Assembly: GCA_902581145.1 (NCBI GenBank)
Contig: CACHNE010000002.1
Location: 83,531 to 119,440, forward strand
Length of the DNA stretch: 35,910 nucleotides
Direction: 5' to 3'
Source: an uncultured Bacteroidota bacterium
GTDB lineage: Bacteria; Bacteroidota; Bacteroidia; Flavobacteriales; Flavobacteriaceae
Shown: positions 23,939-33,202 of the stretch, piece after piece
How the letters are laid out: every line of letters begins with the position of its first letter
Numbering within the stretch: position 1 is the first letter of the stretch
Program-made: the position numbers and the translations under genes
Notes under the pieces: model-generated
What the model was told of the DNA's origin: nothing
What the model saw: the letters and a program-made list of their open reading frames with translations, nothing else
Database searches by the model: none

Positions 23939-25597
23939 ATGAAACAAATTTACTTTTTGGTACTTATTTTACTATCTACAAATATTTACTCTCAATGTCC
24001 GAATCCTGATATTTTTTGGTTTGAGACAGGGCAGGATTTTGTATTTATTAATGGAAATAATAATAGTCAAATTGATTATTATGAAATTGAATATAAAGCT
24101 TACGAAACCTTTACTCCAGGAGATGGTACTGCACAAACCTACACATTTTCAGAATTTCCGCATACGATTACTGGACTAATTCCTGGAACTCCTTATTATT
24201 TTACTAATCGGGGGGTTTGTAATGATGGCTCTGCAAGTGCTTGGAATGATAATGGGAATAATGGTCCAGACCTTTGGTACACTAACATGGAGCCAGGAGA
24301 ATTTTCTGCTGAGAATACACTCTCACATAACACTTCCCAAGAAATAACTCACGAACCATCACAAATTTGTGAATCAACAGAGGCAGCTTTTGATTTTATT
24401 TTTGCAGGGGTGAATACTGATCCTGGGTACTCATGCCCAGAAACGACTTTTACTGCTGAGTCAGATGGCCCTTATATAATTACAATCACTGATTCTTGGG
24501 GTGATGGATGGGTAGGAAATATAGTTGGAAATGAGACAGTTTTAGATGTTCTTGTGAATGGTTCTGTTGTTCTTGACGATCTTACATTGGAAAATGGGTT
24601 TTCAGCTGAATATACATTTGATGCATATGCTGGTGATGAGATTTCAACACAGTGGGTTAATGAAGGGTCATGGTTTTATGAAGTTGGCTATTCAATAATT
24701 TCTCAAAATGCAAATTCTGATGCACTTACATCTGTGGGAGCTCAACTTTATACAAGAAGTTATATACCTGCTGATTTTGGATATGAGGGTACTGTAACAA
24801 TTGGAGCTGTTGAATTGGGTATCTGGTATTCTGATGCTGAAGGTAACTATAACCCTGATTTACCAGTTACAGATTATGCAGGAACATCATATCAAAATAT
24901 TTTCTTGTATAGGCAAACCAATGGTGGGGTTGGAACAAGTAATGTAGGACAACAACAAGCATACTGGGAGCAGATCGCATTTAAATTAAATTTTGAGATA
25001 ACACCTGAAGATCATCAAACTGTTATAACCGTTCCACTAGAATTTTTACCTGGATTTGGTAACATGAATGGGAATGGAGTTGAGGTTTCTGCAAATGATG
25101 ACATAATTATTCAGGTCTGGATGGGTCCTGGTGATGAGACTTCAACTGGATTTGAGGGTGGAGTTAGGAAGTTTATAGCAGGAAATTTATCAGATTTCAC
25201 AGTTCTACCAGAGGATGCTACAAACTATCCTTACCCTGCTGTTCAAACTGGCTCATGGATTGATTCAACATGTGATTACTATAATTATGTGGAAGATAAC
25301 ACATCATTAATGAATTTAGTTATTGGATCAAACAATGAGTTATCAACGGACGAATTTAATATTAATGAGATTGGTCTATTTCCTAATCCTATTGAAAGAT
25401 CTGAACAATATTTAAACATTAAAATGAATTATGATTATTCTAAAGTAATTAAGATTTTTGATATTATGGGGAGACAAGTATATAATTTAGTGACAAACGA
25501 AAATAGAGTTGACATTTCATCTTTAAATCAAGGCACTTATATTGTTGAAATTAATGTAAATGGTCAATTACATAAATCAAAACTAATTGTAAAGTAG
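23939..25597 (+). CDS. Secreted protein with fibronectin-III-like region and T9SS type A sorting domain
   Basis: A 552-residue cell-surface or secreted protein. The signal peptide covers residues 1-19 (FLVLILLSTNIYS then Q). An Fn3-like domain follows (about 20-100, ending GLIPGTPYYFTNRGVC). Then comes a beta-rich domain with the ITDSWGDGWVGN motif (about 181-192), then a region with VGAQLYTRSYIPADFGYEGT. The C-terminal 75 residues are a T9SS type A sorting domain: IGLFPNPIE, VIKIFDIMGRQVYNL, VDISSLNQGTYIVEI and KSKLIVK at the end. It is thus exported by the type IX system. No catalytic motif is evident, so adhesion or glycan binding is possible but unproven. Terminators lie on both sides. 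Confidence 0.88.
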   Translation: MKQIYFLVLILLSTNIYSQCPNPDIFWFETGQDFVFINGNNNSQIDYYEIEYKAYETFTPGDGTAQTYTFSEFPHTITGLIPGTPYYFTNRGVCNDGSASAWNDNGNNGPDLWYTNMEPGEFSAENTLSHNTSQEITHEPSQICESTEAAFDFIFAGVNTDPGYSCPETTFTAESDGPYIITITDSWGDGWVGNIVGNETVLDVLVNGSVVLDDLTLENGFSAEYTFDAYAGDEISTQWVNEGSWFYEVGYSIISQNANSDALTSVGAQLYTRSYIPADFGYEGTVTIGAVELGIWYSDAEGNYNPDLPVTDYAGTSYQNIFLYRQTNGGVGTSNVGQQQAYWEQIAFKLNFEITPEDHQTVITVPLEFLPGFGNMNGNGVEVSANDDIIIQVWMGPGDETSTGFEGGVRKFIAGNLSDFTVLPEDATNYPYPAVQTGSWIDSTCDYYNYVEDNTSLMNLVIGSNNELSTDEFNINEIGLFPNPIERSEQYLNIKMNYDYSKVIKIFDIMGRQVYNLVTNENRVDISSLNQGTYIVEINVNGQLHKSKLIVK

Positions 25598-25627
25598 TTT
25601 ACAATCCACTTTTTTAATTGATAGATA

Positions 25628-25656
25628 AAAAAACCCTCCAAAAAGAGGGTTTTTTA
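25628..25656 (+). terminator. Intrinsic terminator after the T9SS protein gene
   Basis: CCCTC (25634-25638) pairs with GAGGG (25645-25649), extended by flanking A and T runs, and is followed by six T. It ends only 23 bases before the ATG of the GH3 gene. Confidence 0.82.
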
Positions 25657-25678
25657 TTTTTATTTTTATTTTTATAAA

Positions 25679-28006
25679 ATGAAAATTTCACACATACTTT
25701 TTGTTCTTACTTCACCATTCATCTTTTCTCAAAATACCTATTATCCATATCTTGATTCTAATCTTGAGATTGGCGTCAGAGTTGATGACCTACTAAGCAG
25801 AATGACTCTTTATGAAAAAGCATGCCAAATGAACCAGTTCGTTGGACTTGAGCATATGAAAAAAGCAGAAAAAGATTTATCGCCTGAGGATATGAAAAAA
25901 AGTGATGCTCAAGGATTTTATAGGGGTATATTTTCTGATGATGTGAAGCAAATGGTAATTAATGGACAAATAGGATCTTTTTTACATGTAATTACCGCTG
26001 AGGAAGCTAACTATTTACAGGAGTTGGCTAATAAATCTAAGTTAAAAATACCATTACTTATTGGAATTGATGCAATACACGGAAATGCCCTGTATAGAGG
26101 TGCCACTGTTTATCCATCTCCAATAACAATCGCTTCCACATGGGATGAAAATAATTCATATGATGTTGGTCTACAGACCGCATTTGAAATGAGATCCACA
26201 GGGTCTCATTGGGCATTTACACCTAATGTTGATGTTATGAGAGACGCAAGATGGGGTAGAGTTGGTGAGACCTTTGGAGAGGATCCATACTTAGTAACCC
26301 AGATGGGTATTGCTATGATAAATGGACTTCAACAGGAAGATTTCACAGGCATTAATAAAGTTATTGCTTGTGCAAAACATCTAATAGCTGGAAGTGAACC
26401 AATTAATGGTCTAAATTTATCACCAATGGATATTTCTGAAAGAACCTTAAATGAGATTTATCTTCCCCCTTACAAAAGCGCTGTTGATGCAGGTGTATTT
26501 TCGATTATGGCTGCTCATAATGAGGTAAATGGAGTGCCATCTCATTCAAATAAAAAACTGATGACTAATATTATTAGAAATGAATGGAGGTTTGATGGTT
26601 TTTATGTTAGTGATTGGTTAGATATCGAAAGATTAGAAACCTTACACAAAGTTGCAAGAAATTTTAAAGAAGCTGTATATCTTGCCGTTGATGCAGGAAT
26701 TGATATGCACATGCATGGTCCAAATTTTCCTGAATTAGTTGTTGAATTGGTAAATGAAGGAATGTTATCAGAAGAAAGGGTTAACTATGCATGTTCAAAA
26801 ATATTGGAGGCAAAATTTAAGTTGGGTTTATTTGAAAATCGATTTGTAGATGAAGATGATATTTCAGAAAAAATATTTAATCAGCACCATAGAGAAACAG
26901 CTCTTAAACTAGCAAGACAGGGGATAGTTTTGTTAAAAAACAATGATGTTTTACCCCTAACAAGCCCCTTAAATTCAAAAAATAGAATATTGGTAACAGG
27001 ACCAAATGCAAATAACCAATCAATATTAGGGGATTGGCATAGTGCTCAGCCTGATGAAAATGTATACACGGTATTTGAAGGAATTAAAAAAATTGGTACT
27101 GAAATGGGTTATTTAGTTGATTACCACAATTCCAATGAAAATATTAAGAAGATTTCAGAAAAAGATATCGATAAAACAATTGAAGTTGCTAATAAATATG
27201 ATTTAGTTGTACTTATAGTTGGAGATAATTCAATGAGATACAAGTGGAATCAAAAAACAGCTGGAGAGAACACAGCAAGATCTGAACTTAATTTAGCAGG
27301 AAAGCAATTAGATTTAGCAAAGAGATTAAAGGAGTCTGGAAAGAATGTAATTGTTGTTTATGTTAACGGAAGACCAATTTCAGAGCCATGGATATCAGAA
27401 AATATAAATGCAATAATTGAAGCATGGGAGCCAGGAAGTTTTGGTGGTTTGGCAGTTGCTGAAATTATATTTGGTAAAACAAATCCAAGCGGAAAGTTAC
27501 CTCTGACTGTAGCAAGGACAGTTGGACAATTAAAAATGTTTTACAATCATAAGCACTCAATGTACTTTAGAGACTATGCTATGCAAACTAATAAACCGCT
27601 TTATTCATTTGGATTTGGTCTCAGTTACACAAAATTTGATATTAGCACACCAAAACTAAATAGCTCAAAATTTAAAAATGGAAACCTGAGTGTTTCAGTT
27701 ATTGTAAAAAATATAGGGGAAATGTACGGAGAAGAGATTGTTCAGCTTTATATTTCTGACAAATATAGTAGTATAACCAGACCAGTTAAAGAATTAAAAG
27801 CCTACCAGAGAGTTAGTTTGAAGCCTGGGGAATCAAAAGAAGTTGTATTTGAATTGAACAAATCAGCTTTTGCTTATTATGATTCAGAGATGAATTATAT
27901 TGTTGAGTCAGGTGATTTTGATATCCTTGTGGGTAATTCATCAAGGGATGAAGACCTAAAGAATACAATATTTAATGTTGAAAAAACATTTTATATAGAA
28001 GACTAA
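25679..28006 (+). CDS. Secreted glycoside hydrolase family 3 (BglX-like beta-glucosidase)
   Basis: A 775-residue exo-acting glycosidase that would trim beta-linked sugars from oligosaccharides in the periplasm. The signal peptide covers residues 1-18 (ILFVLTSPFIFS then Q). The GH3 N-terminal barrel has LIGIDAIHGN, DVMRDARWGRVGETFGEDPY (residues 185-204), CAKH (231-234), the nucleophile D312 (YVSDWLDIERL) and the preceding IMAAHNEVNG. The GH3 C-terminal domain includes LARQGIVLLKN, VTGPNA, PGSFGGLAVAEIIFG and SGKLPLT, and the last 110 residues form the Fn3-like domain (GEEIVQLYISD). Beta-glucosidase is likely, but xylosidase or another specificity is possible. Its start lies just past a terminator. 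Confidence 0.92.
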   Translation: MKISHILFVLTSPFIFSQNTYYPYLDSNLEIGVRVDDLLSRMTLYEKACQMNQFVGLEHMKKAEKDLSPEDMKKSDAQGFYRGIFSDDVKQMVINGQIGSFLHVITAEEANYLQELANKSKLKIPLLIGIDAIHGNALYRGATVYPSPITIASTWDENNSYDVGLQTAFEMRSTGSHWAFTPNVDVMRDARWGRVGETFGEDPYLVTQMGIAMINGLQQEDFTGINKVIACAKHLIAGSEPINGLNLSPMDISERTLNEIYLPPYKSAVDAGVFSIMAAHNEVNGVPSHSNKKLMTNIIRNEWRFDGFYVSDWLDIERLETLHKVARNFKEAVYLAVDAGIDMHMHGPNFPELVVELVNEGMLSEERVNYACSKILEAKFKLGLFENRFVDEDDISEKIFNQHHRETALKLARQGIVLLKNNDVLPLTSPLNSKNRILVTGPNANNQSILGDWHSAQPDENVYTVFEGIKKIGTEMGYLVDYHNSNENIKKISEKDIDKTIEVANKYDLVVLIVGDNSMRYKWNQKTAGENTARSELNLAGKQLDLAKRLKESGKNVIVVYVNGRPISEPWISENINAIIEAWEPGSFGGLAVAEIIFGKTNPSGKLPLTVARTVGQLKMFYNHKHSMYFRDYAMQTNKPLYSFGFGLSYTKFDISTPKLNSSKFKNGNLSVSVIVKNIGEMYGEEIVQLYISDKYSSITRPVKELKAYQRVSLKPGESKEVVFELNKSAFAYYDSEMNYIVESGDFDILVGNSSRDEDLKNTIFNVEKTFYIED

Positions 28007-28072
28007 TTTCATTGATATCAAATATTAATATTACATTTATAAAATAAATATAAACTAACTAAAATTTAAATT

Positions 28073-28576
28073 ATGAAAAATTACATTTATCTAATCTGTT
28101 TATTGCTTTTGGCATCTTGTTCACAGAGCGAAAATACTTGTGATGAAAAATCAAATGGTTTTGCTCCTTTTGATGGTCAAACCGTTATGATGGGTAGTCA
28201 GGAAACTGTTGATATTTTTAATCAAATAGACGCTGCTTGGGCTGCAGAAGATTGGGATTTACTTGCATCATTTGTAGCTGATGGTGCCACCTTAACATTT
28301 GAAGATGGACAGACTGCCTCTAACGGAGAAGAATTTATTCTAAAAATAAAAGAGGAGTATAACGATAATATGCAAAATGATGAAGGATGGGGTTGGACAA
28401 CTACTTACGCATTTGCAATTAAACCGAGCAAACCTGAAGGAACAGATTATCCTAACAACAGAGGAGAGTGGGTTTGTGCAGGTTTTCAAGGTACTGATGG
28501 TTTCTATATGGAATGGTATCAAATTGAAGATGGTAAATTGATAAGCTGGTCACAGACTAAACAAGATCTCAATTAA
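28073..28576 (+). CDS. Lipoprotein with NTF2-like (SnoaL/DUF4440-type) domain
   Basis: A 167-residue lipoprotein. The signal is MKNYIYLICLLLLASC, with the lipobox LASC giving lipidated Cys16. The mature part is a single NTF2-like domain: IFNQIDAAWAAEDWDLLASFVADGATLTFEDG (two blocks, about residues 49-80) and the closing strands FYMEWYQIEDGKLISWSQ. This fold hosts both enzymes and binding proteins, and the ligand cannot be told. It lies 66 bases after the GH3 gene on the same strand and may share its transcript. It ends at a bidirectional terminator. Confidence 0.85.
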   Translation: MKNYIYLICLLLLASCSQSENTCDEKSNGFAPFDGQTVMMGSQETVDIFNQIDAAWAAEDWDLLASFVADGATLTFEDGQTASNGEEFILKIKEEYNDNMQNDEGWGWTTTYAFAIKPSKPEGTDYPNNRGEWVCAGFQGTDGFYMEWYQIEDGKLISWSQTKQDLN

Positions 28577-28590
28577 TAAATATTTAAAAA

Positions 28591-28617
28591 AACCCTCAAA
28601 AAATTGAGGGTTTTTTT
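28591..28617. terminator. Bidirectional terminator between convergent genes
   Basis: CCCTCAA (28593-28599) pairs with TTGAGGG (28604-28610) around an AAAA loop. It is flanked by A7 on the left and T7 on the right, so it can stop transcripts from both the NTF2-like gene and the M28 peptidase unit. Confidence 0.88.
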
Positions 28618-28619
28618 AT

Positions 28620-30113
28620 TCATTTTAACTTTATTCTTTCATCTCTATTTGCCAACTCCCATGCAGTGTGAAAAATTAATTTAACCCTTTTTTTATAAGG
28701 TTCATATAGGATTTTTTCTGCTGTATCTGTTGGCTCATGATAGTCTTGATGTACTCCACTGAAATAGAAAATAGCAGGTATATTATTTTTTATAAAATGG
28801 AAATGGTCGGACCTGTAGTAGAATTGGTCAGGATGATCAATACCATTAAATCTAAAATCTAGTTCAAGATTAGAATATTTATTGGCATCAATATTAATAT
28901 CATGTAAATCATCTGATAATACATCAGAACCAATGATATATACATAATTTAAATTTCTTATACCACGTTCCGGATCAGCTCTACCCATCATATCCATATT
29001 TAAATTTGCTATTGTTTGTTTGATTGGAACTAATGGCTCGTAATCTGTATAATATTTAGAACCTAGCAATCCTCTTTCTTCAGCCGTAACATGTAAAAAA
29101 ACTATTGATCTTTTAGGTTCTTTACCTATTTTTTTTGCCAAAGCAAAAGACTCTGCTATTTCAAGCATTGCAACAGTACCAGAGCCATTGTCGTCTGCAC
29201 CATTATAAATTTTTCCATTTCTTGGTAAAACATGATCTAGATGTGCTGTTAAGACTACATATTCATCTGGAAATTCAGAGCCTTCAATAATGGCCGCGAC
29301 ATTATCTGCACTAAATTTTTCAATATTTTTCTCAAATGACATGTCAAAAGCTAAATTTTCTTTTGTTAAAAAATTTTTAAATTTTTCAGGGAATAACAAT
29401 ACGTGAAAATTATTTTCTTTATTGTTTGAAAGAGTCATTCTTTTTTCGGAATATCCGATATCACTGTTTTTATATCTTCCGCTATATCTACTGTGAAGAT
29501 AGTTATCTATAATAATTATAGCTAAAGCATCATTACTTCTAGCCACTCTTTTTTTATTGTCAATTTCTTGTCTTAAAATAGACCACTTTGACTTATTTTT
29601 TCCGTTTATAAAATACTCGCCATTCTTATCTTTTGGCTCACCTCCAAATGCAACGACTACTTTACCTTTTACATTAATATTTTTGTAGTCTGAATAATTA
29701 GGATCATCAATTCCATAACCTATAAAAACAATTTCTTCAGATTTATATTCTCTGTCAGGACCATTTAGGTAGGACACATAATCTTGATAATAAATAAATT
29801 TTTGACCTGAAATATTTAGACTTATGTTAGGTTTTTCTTCAAATTGGAGTGGTACTGCCTGTAAATAAGTATCAGTTTTTACAGATTGAATACCTAAGTT
29901 TTTATAATGGTTTACCAAATATTCGACAGCGAGCTGCTGACCTTTACTAGGAGTGCCTCTACCGTCAAATTCATCAGACGAATAAGTGTACATTTTTTCC
30001 TTTAACTCGTCAATTTTAATTGAATTAGAGGCTTCCATTAAAATTTTATCCTGACCATAAGTTAAAATCACACTTATAATTAGAAAAGATGAAAATATAA
30101 ATTTTGATTTCAT
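28620..30113 (-). CDS. Secreted M28 family zinc peptidase
   Basis: A 497-residue exopeptidase of the M28 family. I place the start at the ATG at 30113, because it opens a good signal peptide (MKSKFIFSSFLIISVILTYG then Q); the longer frame, up to 30206, reads back into the nitroreductase gene and would bury that signal. The co-catalytic zinc set is visible: HLDH, GADDNGSGT, the catalytic pair in VTAEERGLLGS, NMDMMGR and SDHFHFI. A region of about 200 residues between the signal and the catalytic domain (IVFIGYGIDDPNYSDY) resembles a PA-type insert. It is the third gene of a unit with a nitroreductase and another M28 peptidase. Confidence 0.88.
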   Translation of the reverse strand: MKSKFIFSSFLIISVILTYGQDKILMEASNSIKIDELKEKMYTYSSDEFDGRGTPSKGQQLAVEYLVNHYKNLGIQSVKTDTYLQAVPLQFEEKPNISLNISGQKFIYYQDYVSYLNGPDREYKSEEIVFIGYGIDDPNYSDYKNINVKGKVVVAFGGEPKDKNGEYFINGKNKSKWSILRQEIDNKKRVARSNDALAIIIIDNYLHSRYSGRYKNSDIGYSEKRMTLSNNKENNFHVLLFPEKFKNFLTKENLAFDMSFEKNIEKFSADNVAAIIEGSEFPDEYVVLTAHLDHVLPRNGKIYNGADDNGSGTVAMLEIAESFALAKKIGKEPKRSIVFLHVTAEERGLLGSKYYTDYEPLVPIKQTIANLNMDMMGRADPERGIRNLNYVYIIGSDVLSDDLHDINIDANKYSNLELDFRFNGIDHPDQFYYRSDHFHFIKNNIPAIFYFSGVHQDYHEPTDTAEKILYEPYKKRVKLIFHTAWELANRDERIKLK

Positions 30114-30123
30114 TTTTATTATT

Positions 30124-30855
30124 TTAAATTTTTTTATAAACTTTTTCAAACGGTACTCTAAATCTTTCAGTGTAAACACCATTTTTTGCTCGAATCCCGC
30201 ACCCAATAATCATAGTAATTTCGGCTTTTGAGGGTAGATTAAGTATTTTTTTTACCCTAGTAGTATCTGACCCTTCCATTGGACATGTATCATACCCAAT
30301 TTCTGCCATACTTAACATAAAATTTTCTGCGGCTAATGCCACACTCTTATGTGTAACAACCCTTAAATCCGAAAACATGACTTCCCTGTATATGGGTCTA
30401 AACATGCCAATGAAAAATGATAATATTTTTTTGTAAACTCCTATTAAACCAAAAAAGTCGGTATATATAGTTGGCATCAATTTTTTATAGTATCTTCTTG
30501 AGACTTTTCTTCTTCTCCCAACATCAATACCTTTTTTTTCTTGCTTGTCAAACATATCCTCTAGGAAATCTAAATTATACTTTGCTCTTTCTCTCCACTT
30601 GTCTCTTCTTGCAACAAATACAACCATATTAACGGCTGTTTTTGCTGCGTTTTGGTCAAAACATGCTTTGGATAACTGATTTAACACTTTTTTATCGGTT
30701 ATATGATAAAATTCCCAAAGTTGCATATTGCTACTATTAGGTGCAAGTGTTGCATTTTTGATACAATTCTTAACTTTTTCTTCGTTTAAATCGGTATCAA
30801 GATATTTTCTAACTGATCTCCTGTATTCAATGGCTTCAGTAACAGTTTTTCCCAT
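30124..30855 (-). CDS. Nitroreductase family protein
   Basis: A 243-residue FMN-dependent oxidoreductase of the nitroreductase family. The N-terminal FMN-binding block EAIEYRRSVRKYLD (residues 7-20), LAPNSSNMQLWEF (37-49) and the C-terminal AENFMLSMAEIGYDTCPMEG (about 179-198) and IIGCGIRAKNGVYTERFRVP are family hallmarks. Between them is a long basic, hydrophobic insertion (about residues 108-155) holding GLIGVYKKILSFFIGMF, which may touch the membrane. The substrate is unknown. It lies 2 bases after the M28-PDZ gene and 10 bases before the second M28 gene. Confidence 0.85.
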   Translation of the reverse strand: MGKTVTEAIEYRRSVRKYLDTDLNEEKVKNCIKNATLAPNSSNMQLWEFYHITDKKVLNQLSKACFDQNAAKTAVNMVVFVARRDKWRERAKYNLDFLEDMFDKQEKKGIDVGRRRKVSRRYYKKLMPTIYTDFFGLIGVYKKILSFFIGMFRPIYREVMFSDLRVVTHKSVALAAENFMLSMAEIGYDTCPMEGSDTTRVKKILNLPSKAEITMIIGCGIRAKNGVYTERFRVPFEKVYKKI

Positions 30856-30857
30856 AG

Positions 30858-32099
30858 TTAAAATTTAATAGTAAAGTCAATAATTTGACCGTCTCTTTTA
30901 ATTTGTATTGTGGTGGTATCACCTTTATTAAAAGTTGACAAGGCATTCATGTACGACATCATATCAATAACATTTATATCTCCCATTTTAATGACTATAT
31001 CATTTTTTTGTAATCCTACTTTTCCTGCAGGTTTTTCCTCAGATGTAATCGCAGATATCTTCATACCACCTTCGTTATACAAATAGTCTGGCATGACACC
31101 TAAGCCTACTTTAAATCTTGGAGTAGCATTTTTGGTTTCTTCTGCTTTTATAAACTCAAGTTTATCCATTGAGTCTAACTCTTCAATTATATCTTCAATA
31201 TAATCTGAAATTTGTTCAATTCCTTGAAAATTAATTTTATCATAATCATCTGACGGTTTATGGTAATCTTCATGCTGACCAGTGAAAAAACTAAGAACAG
31301 GAATATCTTCATAATAAAAAGAAGCATGATCGGACGAACCAAAGCTTGAGGTACTTGATGATCCAAATTCAACAAGATTGAACTTAGAGTTATTAGAATT
31401 TACAATCTGTTTAAAGATTTTTGCACTTCCAACTCCAGATACTGATAATTTATTATCCTCGTTAAGTCTTCCAACCATATCCATATTAATCATATAATTA
31501 ATTTCTTCTTTTGAAACTGTAGGGTTTTTTAAAAAATAATTAGAACCGAGAAGCCCCATTTCTTCACCCGAAAAAGCTATAAAAAGGTAATTACTTTTAA
31601 GTTCTTTTGTTGATAGTCTATTTGCTAAGTCTAATAAAAGGCTTGTACCGCTTGCATTATCGTCTGCTCCATTATGAATCAAAATTTGATCTCCAAAATA
31701 TAAAGAAGACTCTTCACCATATCCTAAATGATCATAATGAGCACCAATAACAACTGTATTACTACCACCGTTATCAAGAAAACCAACCACATTTCTTGCA
31801 TGTATTTTACTGTCATCACTTTTCTTGTTAAACTCTATTTCTTCGTGTGGATTATTATTATTTCCGAAATAAAAATCTTGATAATAATTTTTAGTTCCTT
31901 TATCACTTAAATTTAATTTCTCAAATCTATCAGAGATATATTTAGCAGCTAATTTTTCTCCTTCAGTTCCAGTTTTTCTTCCCTCTAACTTATCATCAGC
32001 TAGGAACATTAAATCTGCTTTAATATTATTCTCATAACTTATATCCTGGCCACAAGAAAGCAGAAAAACAAAAAATGTTATTTTTATTAGATTGTTCAT
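30858..32099 (-). CDS. M28 family peptidase lipoprotein with C-terminal PDZ domain
   Basis: A 413-residue outer- or inner-membrane lipoprotein: the signal ends in the lipobox LLSC (Cys16), followed by GQDISYEN. The M28 zinc ligands are visible in GAHYDHLGYG, NGADDNASGTS, FSGEEMGLLGS, NMDMVGRL and GSSDHASFY. After about residue 320 comes a PDZ domain (GMKISAITSEEKPAGKVGL, then KNDIVIKMGDINV). M28-PDZ lipoproteins are common in Bacteroidetes and act on peptides at the cell envelope. It is the first gene of a three-gene unit and is divergent from the TolB-like gene across 43 bases with facing -7 boxes. Confidence 0.92.
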   Translation of the reverse strand: MNNLIKITFFVFLLSCGQDISYENNIKADLMFLADDKLEGRKTGTEGEKLAAKYISDRFEKLNLSDKGTKNYYQDFYFGNNNNPHEEIEFNKKSDDSKIHARNVVGFLDNGGSNTVVIGAHYDHLGYGEESSLYFGDQILIHNGADDNASGTSLLLDLANRLSTKELKSNYLFIAFSGEEMGLLGSNYFLKNPTVSKEEINYMINMDMVGRLNEDNKLSVSGVGSAKIFKQIVNSNNSKFNLVEFGSSSTSSFGSSDHASFYYEDIPVLSFFTGQHEDYHKPSDDYDKINFQGIEQISDYIEDIIEELDSMDKLEFIKAEETKNATPRFKVGLGVMPDYLYNEGGMKISAITSEEKPAGKVGLQKNDIVIKMGDINVIDMMSYMNALSTFNKGDTTTIQIKRDGQIIDFTIKF

Positions 32100-32110
32100 T
32101 TAATACCAAT

Positions 32111-32126
32111 TATTTTTGCAAAATTA
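32111..32126. promoter_or_regulatory. Abutting divergent -7 boxes (TolB-like gene and M28 unit)
   Basis: TATTTTTG (32111-32118) on the plus strand and TAATTTTG (32119-32126 read on the minus strand) are both exact TAnnTTTG matches and touch each other, forming a near-palindrome. They would serve the two divergent genes starting at 32143 and 32099. Suitable -33 TTG elements are not obvious. Confidence 0.45.
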
Positions 32127-32142
32127 ATAACGAAATAACTGA

Positions 32143-33201
32143 ATGAAAAATTTATTACCACTTTTATCTATACTATTATTAATAAGTTGTAAAAAAGAAT
32201 TAAATACAGATCTTTTATTTGAAGGAGAAAAGTATTTCAAAAATATTAAGCAAATAACATTTGGTGGTGATAATGCTGAGGCCTACTGGAGCTTTGACGA
32301 TAAACAACTAGTGTTTCAATCAAACCATAATAAATGGGGTGTAGAGTGTGATCAAATGTTTTTAATGGATAATTATGAAAGTTTTGAGTCTACAACTCCA
32401 AAGATGCTTAGCACTGGAAAGGGTAGAACTACTTGTTCTTATTTTATGCCTGATAATAAACATATTTTATATGCTTCAACTCATGAGTCGAATGAATCGT
32501 GTCCTGAGACACCACTAAGAGTTGACGGAAATTATGTTTGGCCAATTTATGACACATATGATATTTATGTTGCTGATTTAGATGGTAACATTGTAAGTAA
32601 ATTAACTAATCAAATTGGTTATGACGCAGAAGCCACTGTTTCTCCCAATGGAGATAAAATTGTTTTTACTTCTGATAGAAGTGGTGACTTAGAGTTATAC
32701 ACTATGAATATTGATGGTAGTGATGTAAAGCAGATAACTTATGATTTAGGATATGATGGAGGTGCTTTTTTCTCGCCAGATGGAACAAAATTAATATTTA
32801 GAGCCTCAAGACCAAAATCAAAAGAAGAGGTAGAAGAATACAAGGATCTTCTTTCAAAAGGATTGGTAAAACCTACTGAGATGGAATTATTCATATGTGA
32901 CAGTGACGGTAGTAACCTTAAACAAATTACTTATCTAGGAAACGCCAACTGGAGTCCATTTTTTCATCCTTCAGGTAAAAAAATTATATTTTCTTCAAAT
33001 TTTGAGGCTGTTCTTGGTTTTCCGTTTAATTTATATATTATTGATATTGACGGAAAAAATTTAGAAAGAATTACATACAGTGATACTTTTGATGCTTTTC
33101 CGGTATTTTCAAATGACGGAAAAAAAATAGCATTTTCTTCAAACAGAAATAACGGTGGTACTCGGGAAACTAATTTGTTTATTGCCGAATGGGTAGAGTA
33201 A
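32143..33201 (+). CDS. TolB-like beta-propeller lipoprotein (PD40/WD40-like repeats)
   Basis: A 352-residue lipoprotein with the lipobox LISC (Cys16), then KKELN. The mature part is a beta-propeller of TolB/PD40-type repeats: IKQITFGGDNAEAYWSFDDK, TVSPNGDKIVFTSDRSGDLE, GGAFFSPDGTKLIFRASRPK, WSPFFHPSGKKIIFSSNFEA and PVFSNDGKKIAFSSNRNN, each with an aromatic-S-P-D-G-K-x-I-x-F core. Such propellers bind proteins or glycans at the envelope. A region with several cysteines and prolines (CPETPLRVDGNYVWPIYD) sits between repeats. It has no enzyme motif. It ends 1 base before the convergent galK stop. Confidence 0.88.
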   Translation: MKNLLPLLSILLLISCKKELNTDLLFEGEKYFKNIKQITFGGDNAEAYWSFDDKQLVFQSNHNKWGVECDQMFLMDNYESFESTTPKMLSTGKGRTTCSYFMPDNKHILYASTHESNESCPETPLRVDGNYVWPIYDTYDIYVADLDGNIVSKLTNQIGYDAEATVSPNGDKIVFTSDRSGDLELYTMNIDGSDVKQITYDLGYDGGAFFSPDGTKLIFRASRPKSKEEVEEYKDLLSKGLVKPTEMELFICDSDGSNLKQITYLGNANWSPFFHPSGKKIIFSSNFEAVLGFPFNLYIIDIDGKNLERITYSDTFDAFPVFSNDGKKIAFSSNRNNGGTRETNLFIAEWVE

Positions 33202-33202
33202 T

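Noticed and set aside
23800-28617. Three similar CCCTC...GAGGG hairpins as a repeated mobile element.
   Set aside because: Only the stem core is shared, each has an A-run and a T-run, and each follows a gene end, so they are ordinary intrinsic terminators of similar composition.
30114-30206. N-terminal extension of the second M28 peptidase, starting inside the nitroreductase gene.
   Set aside because: The extension is the end of the nitroreductase gene read in another frame, and the ATG at 30113 opens a proper signal peptide.
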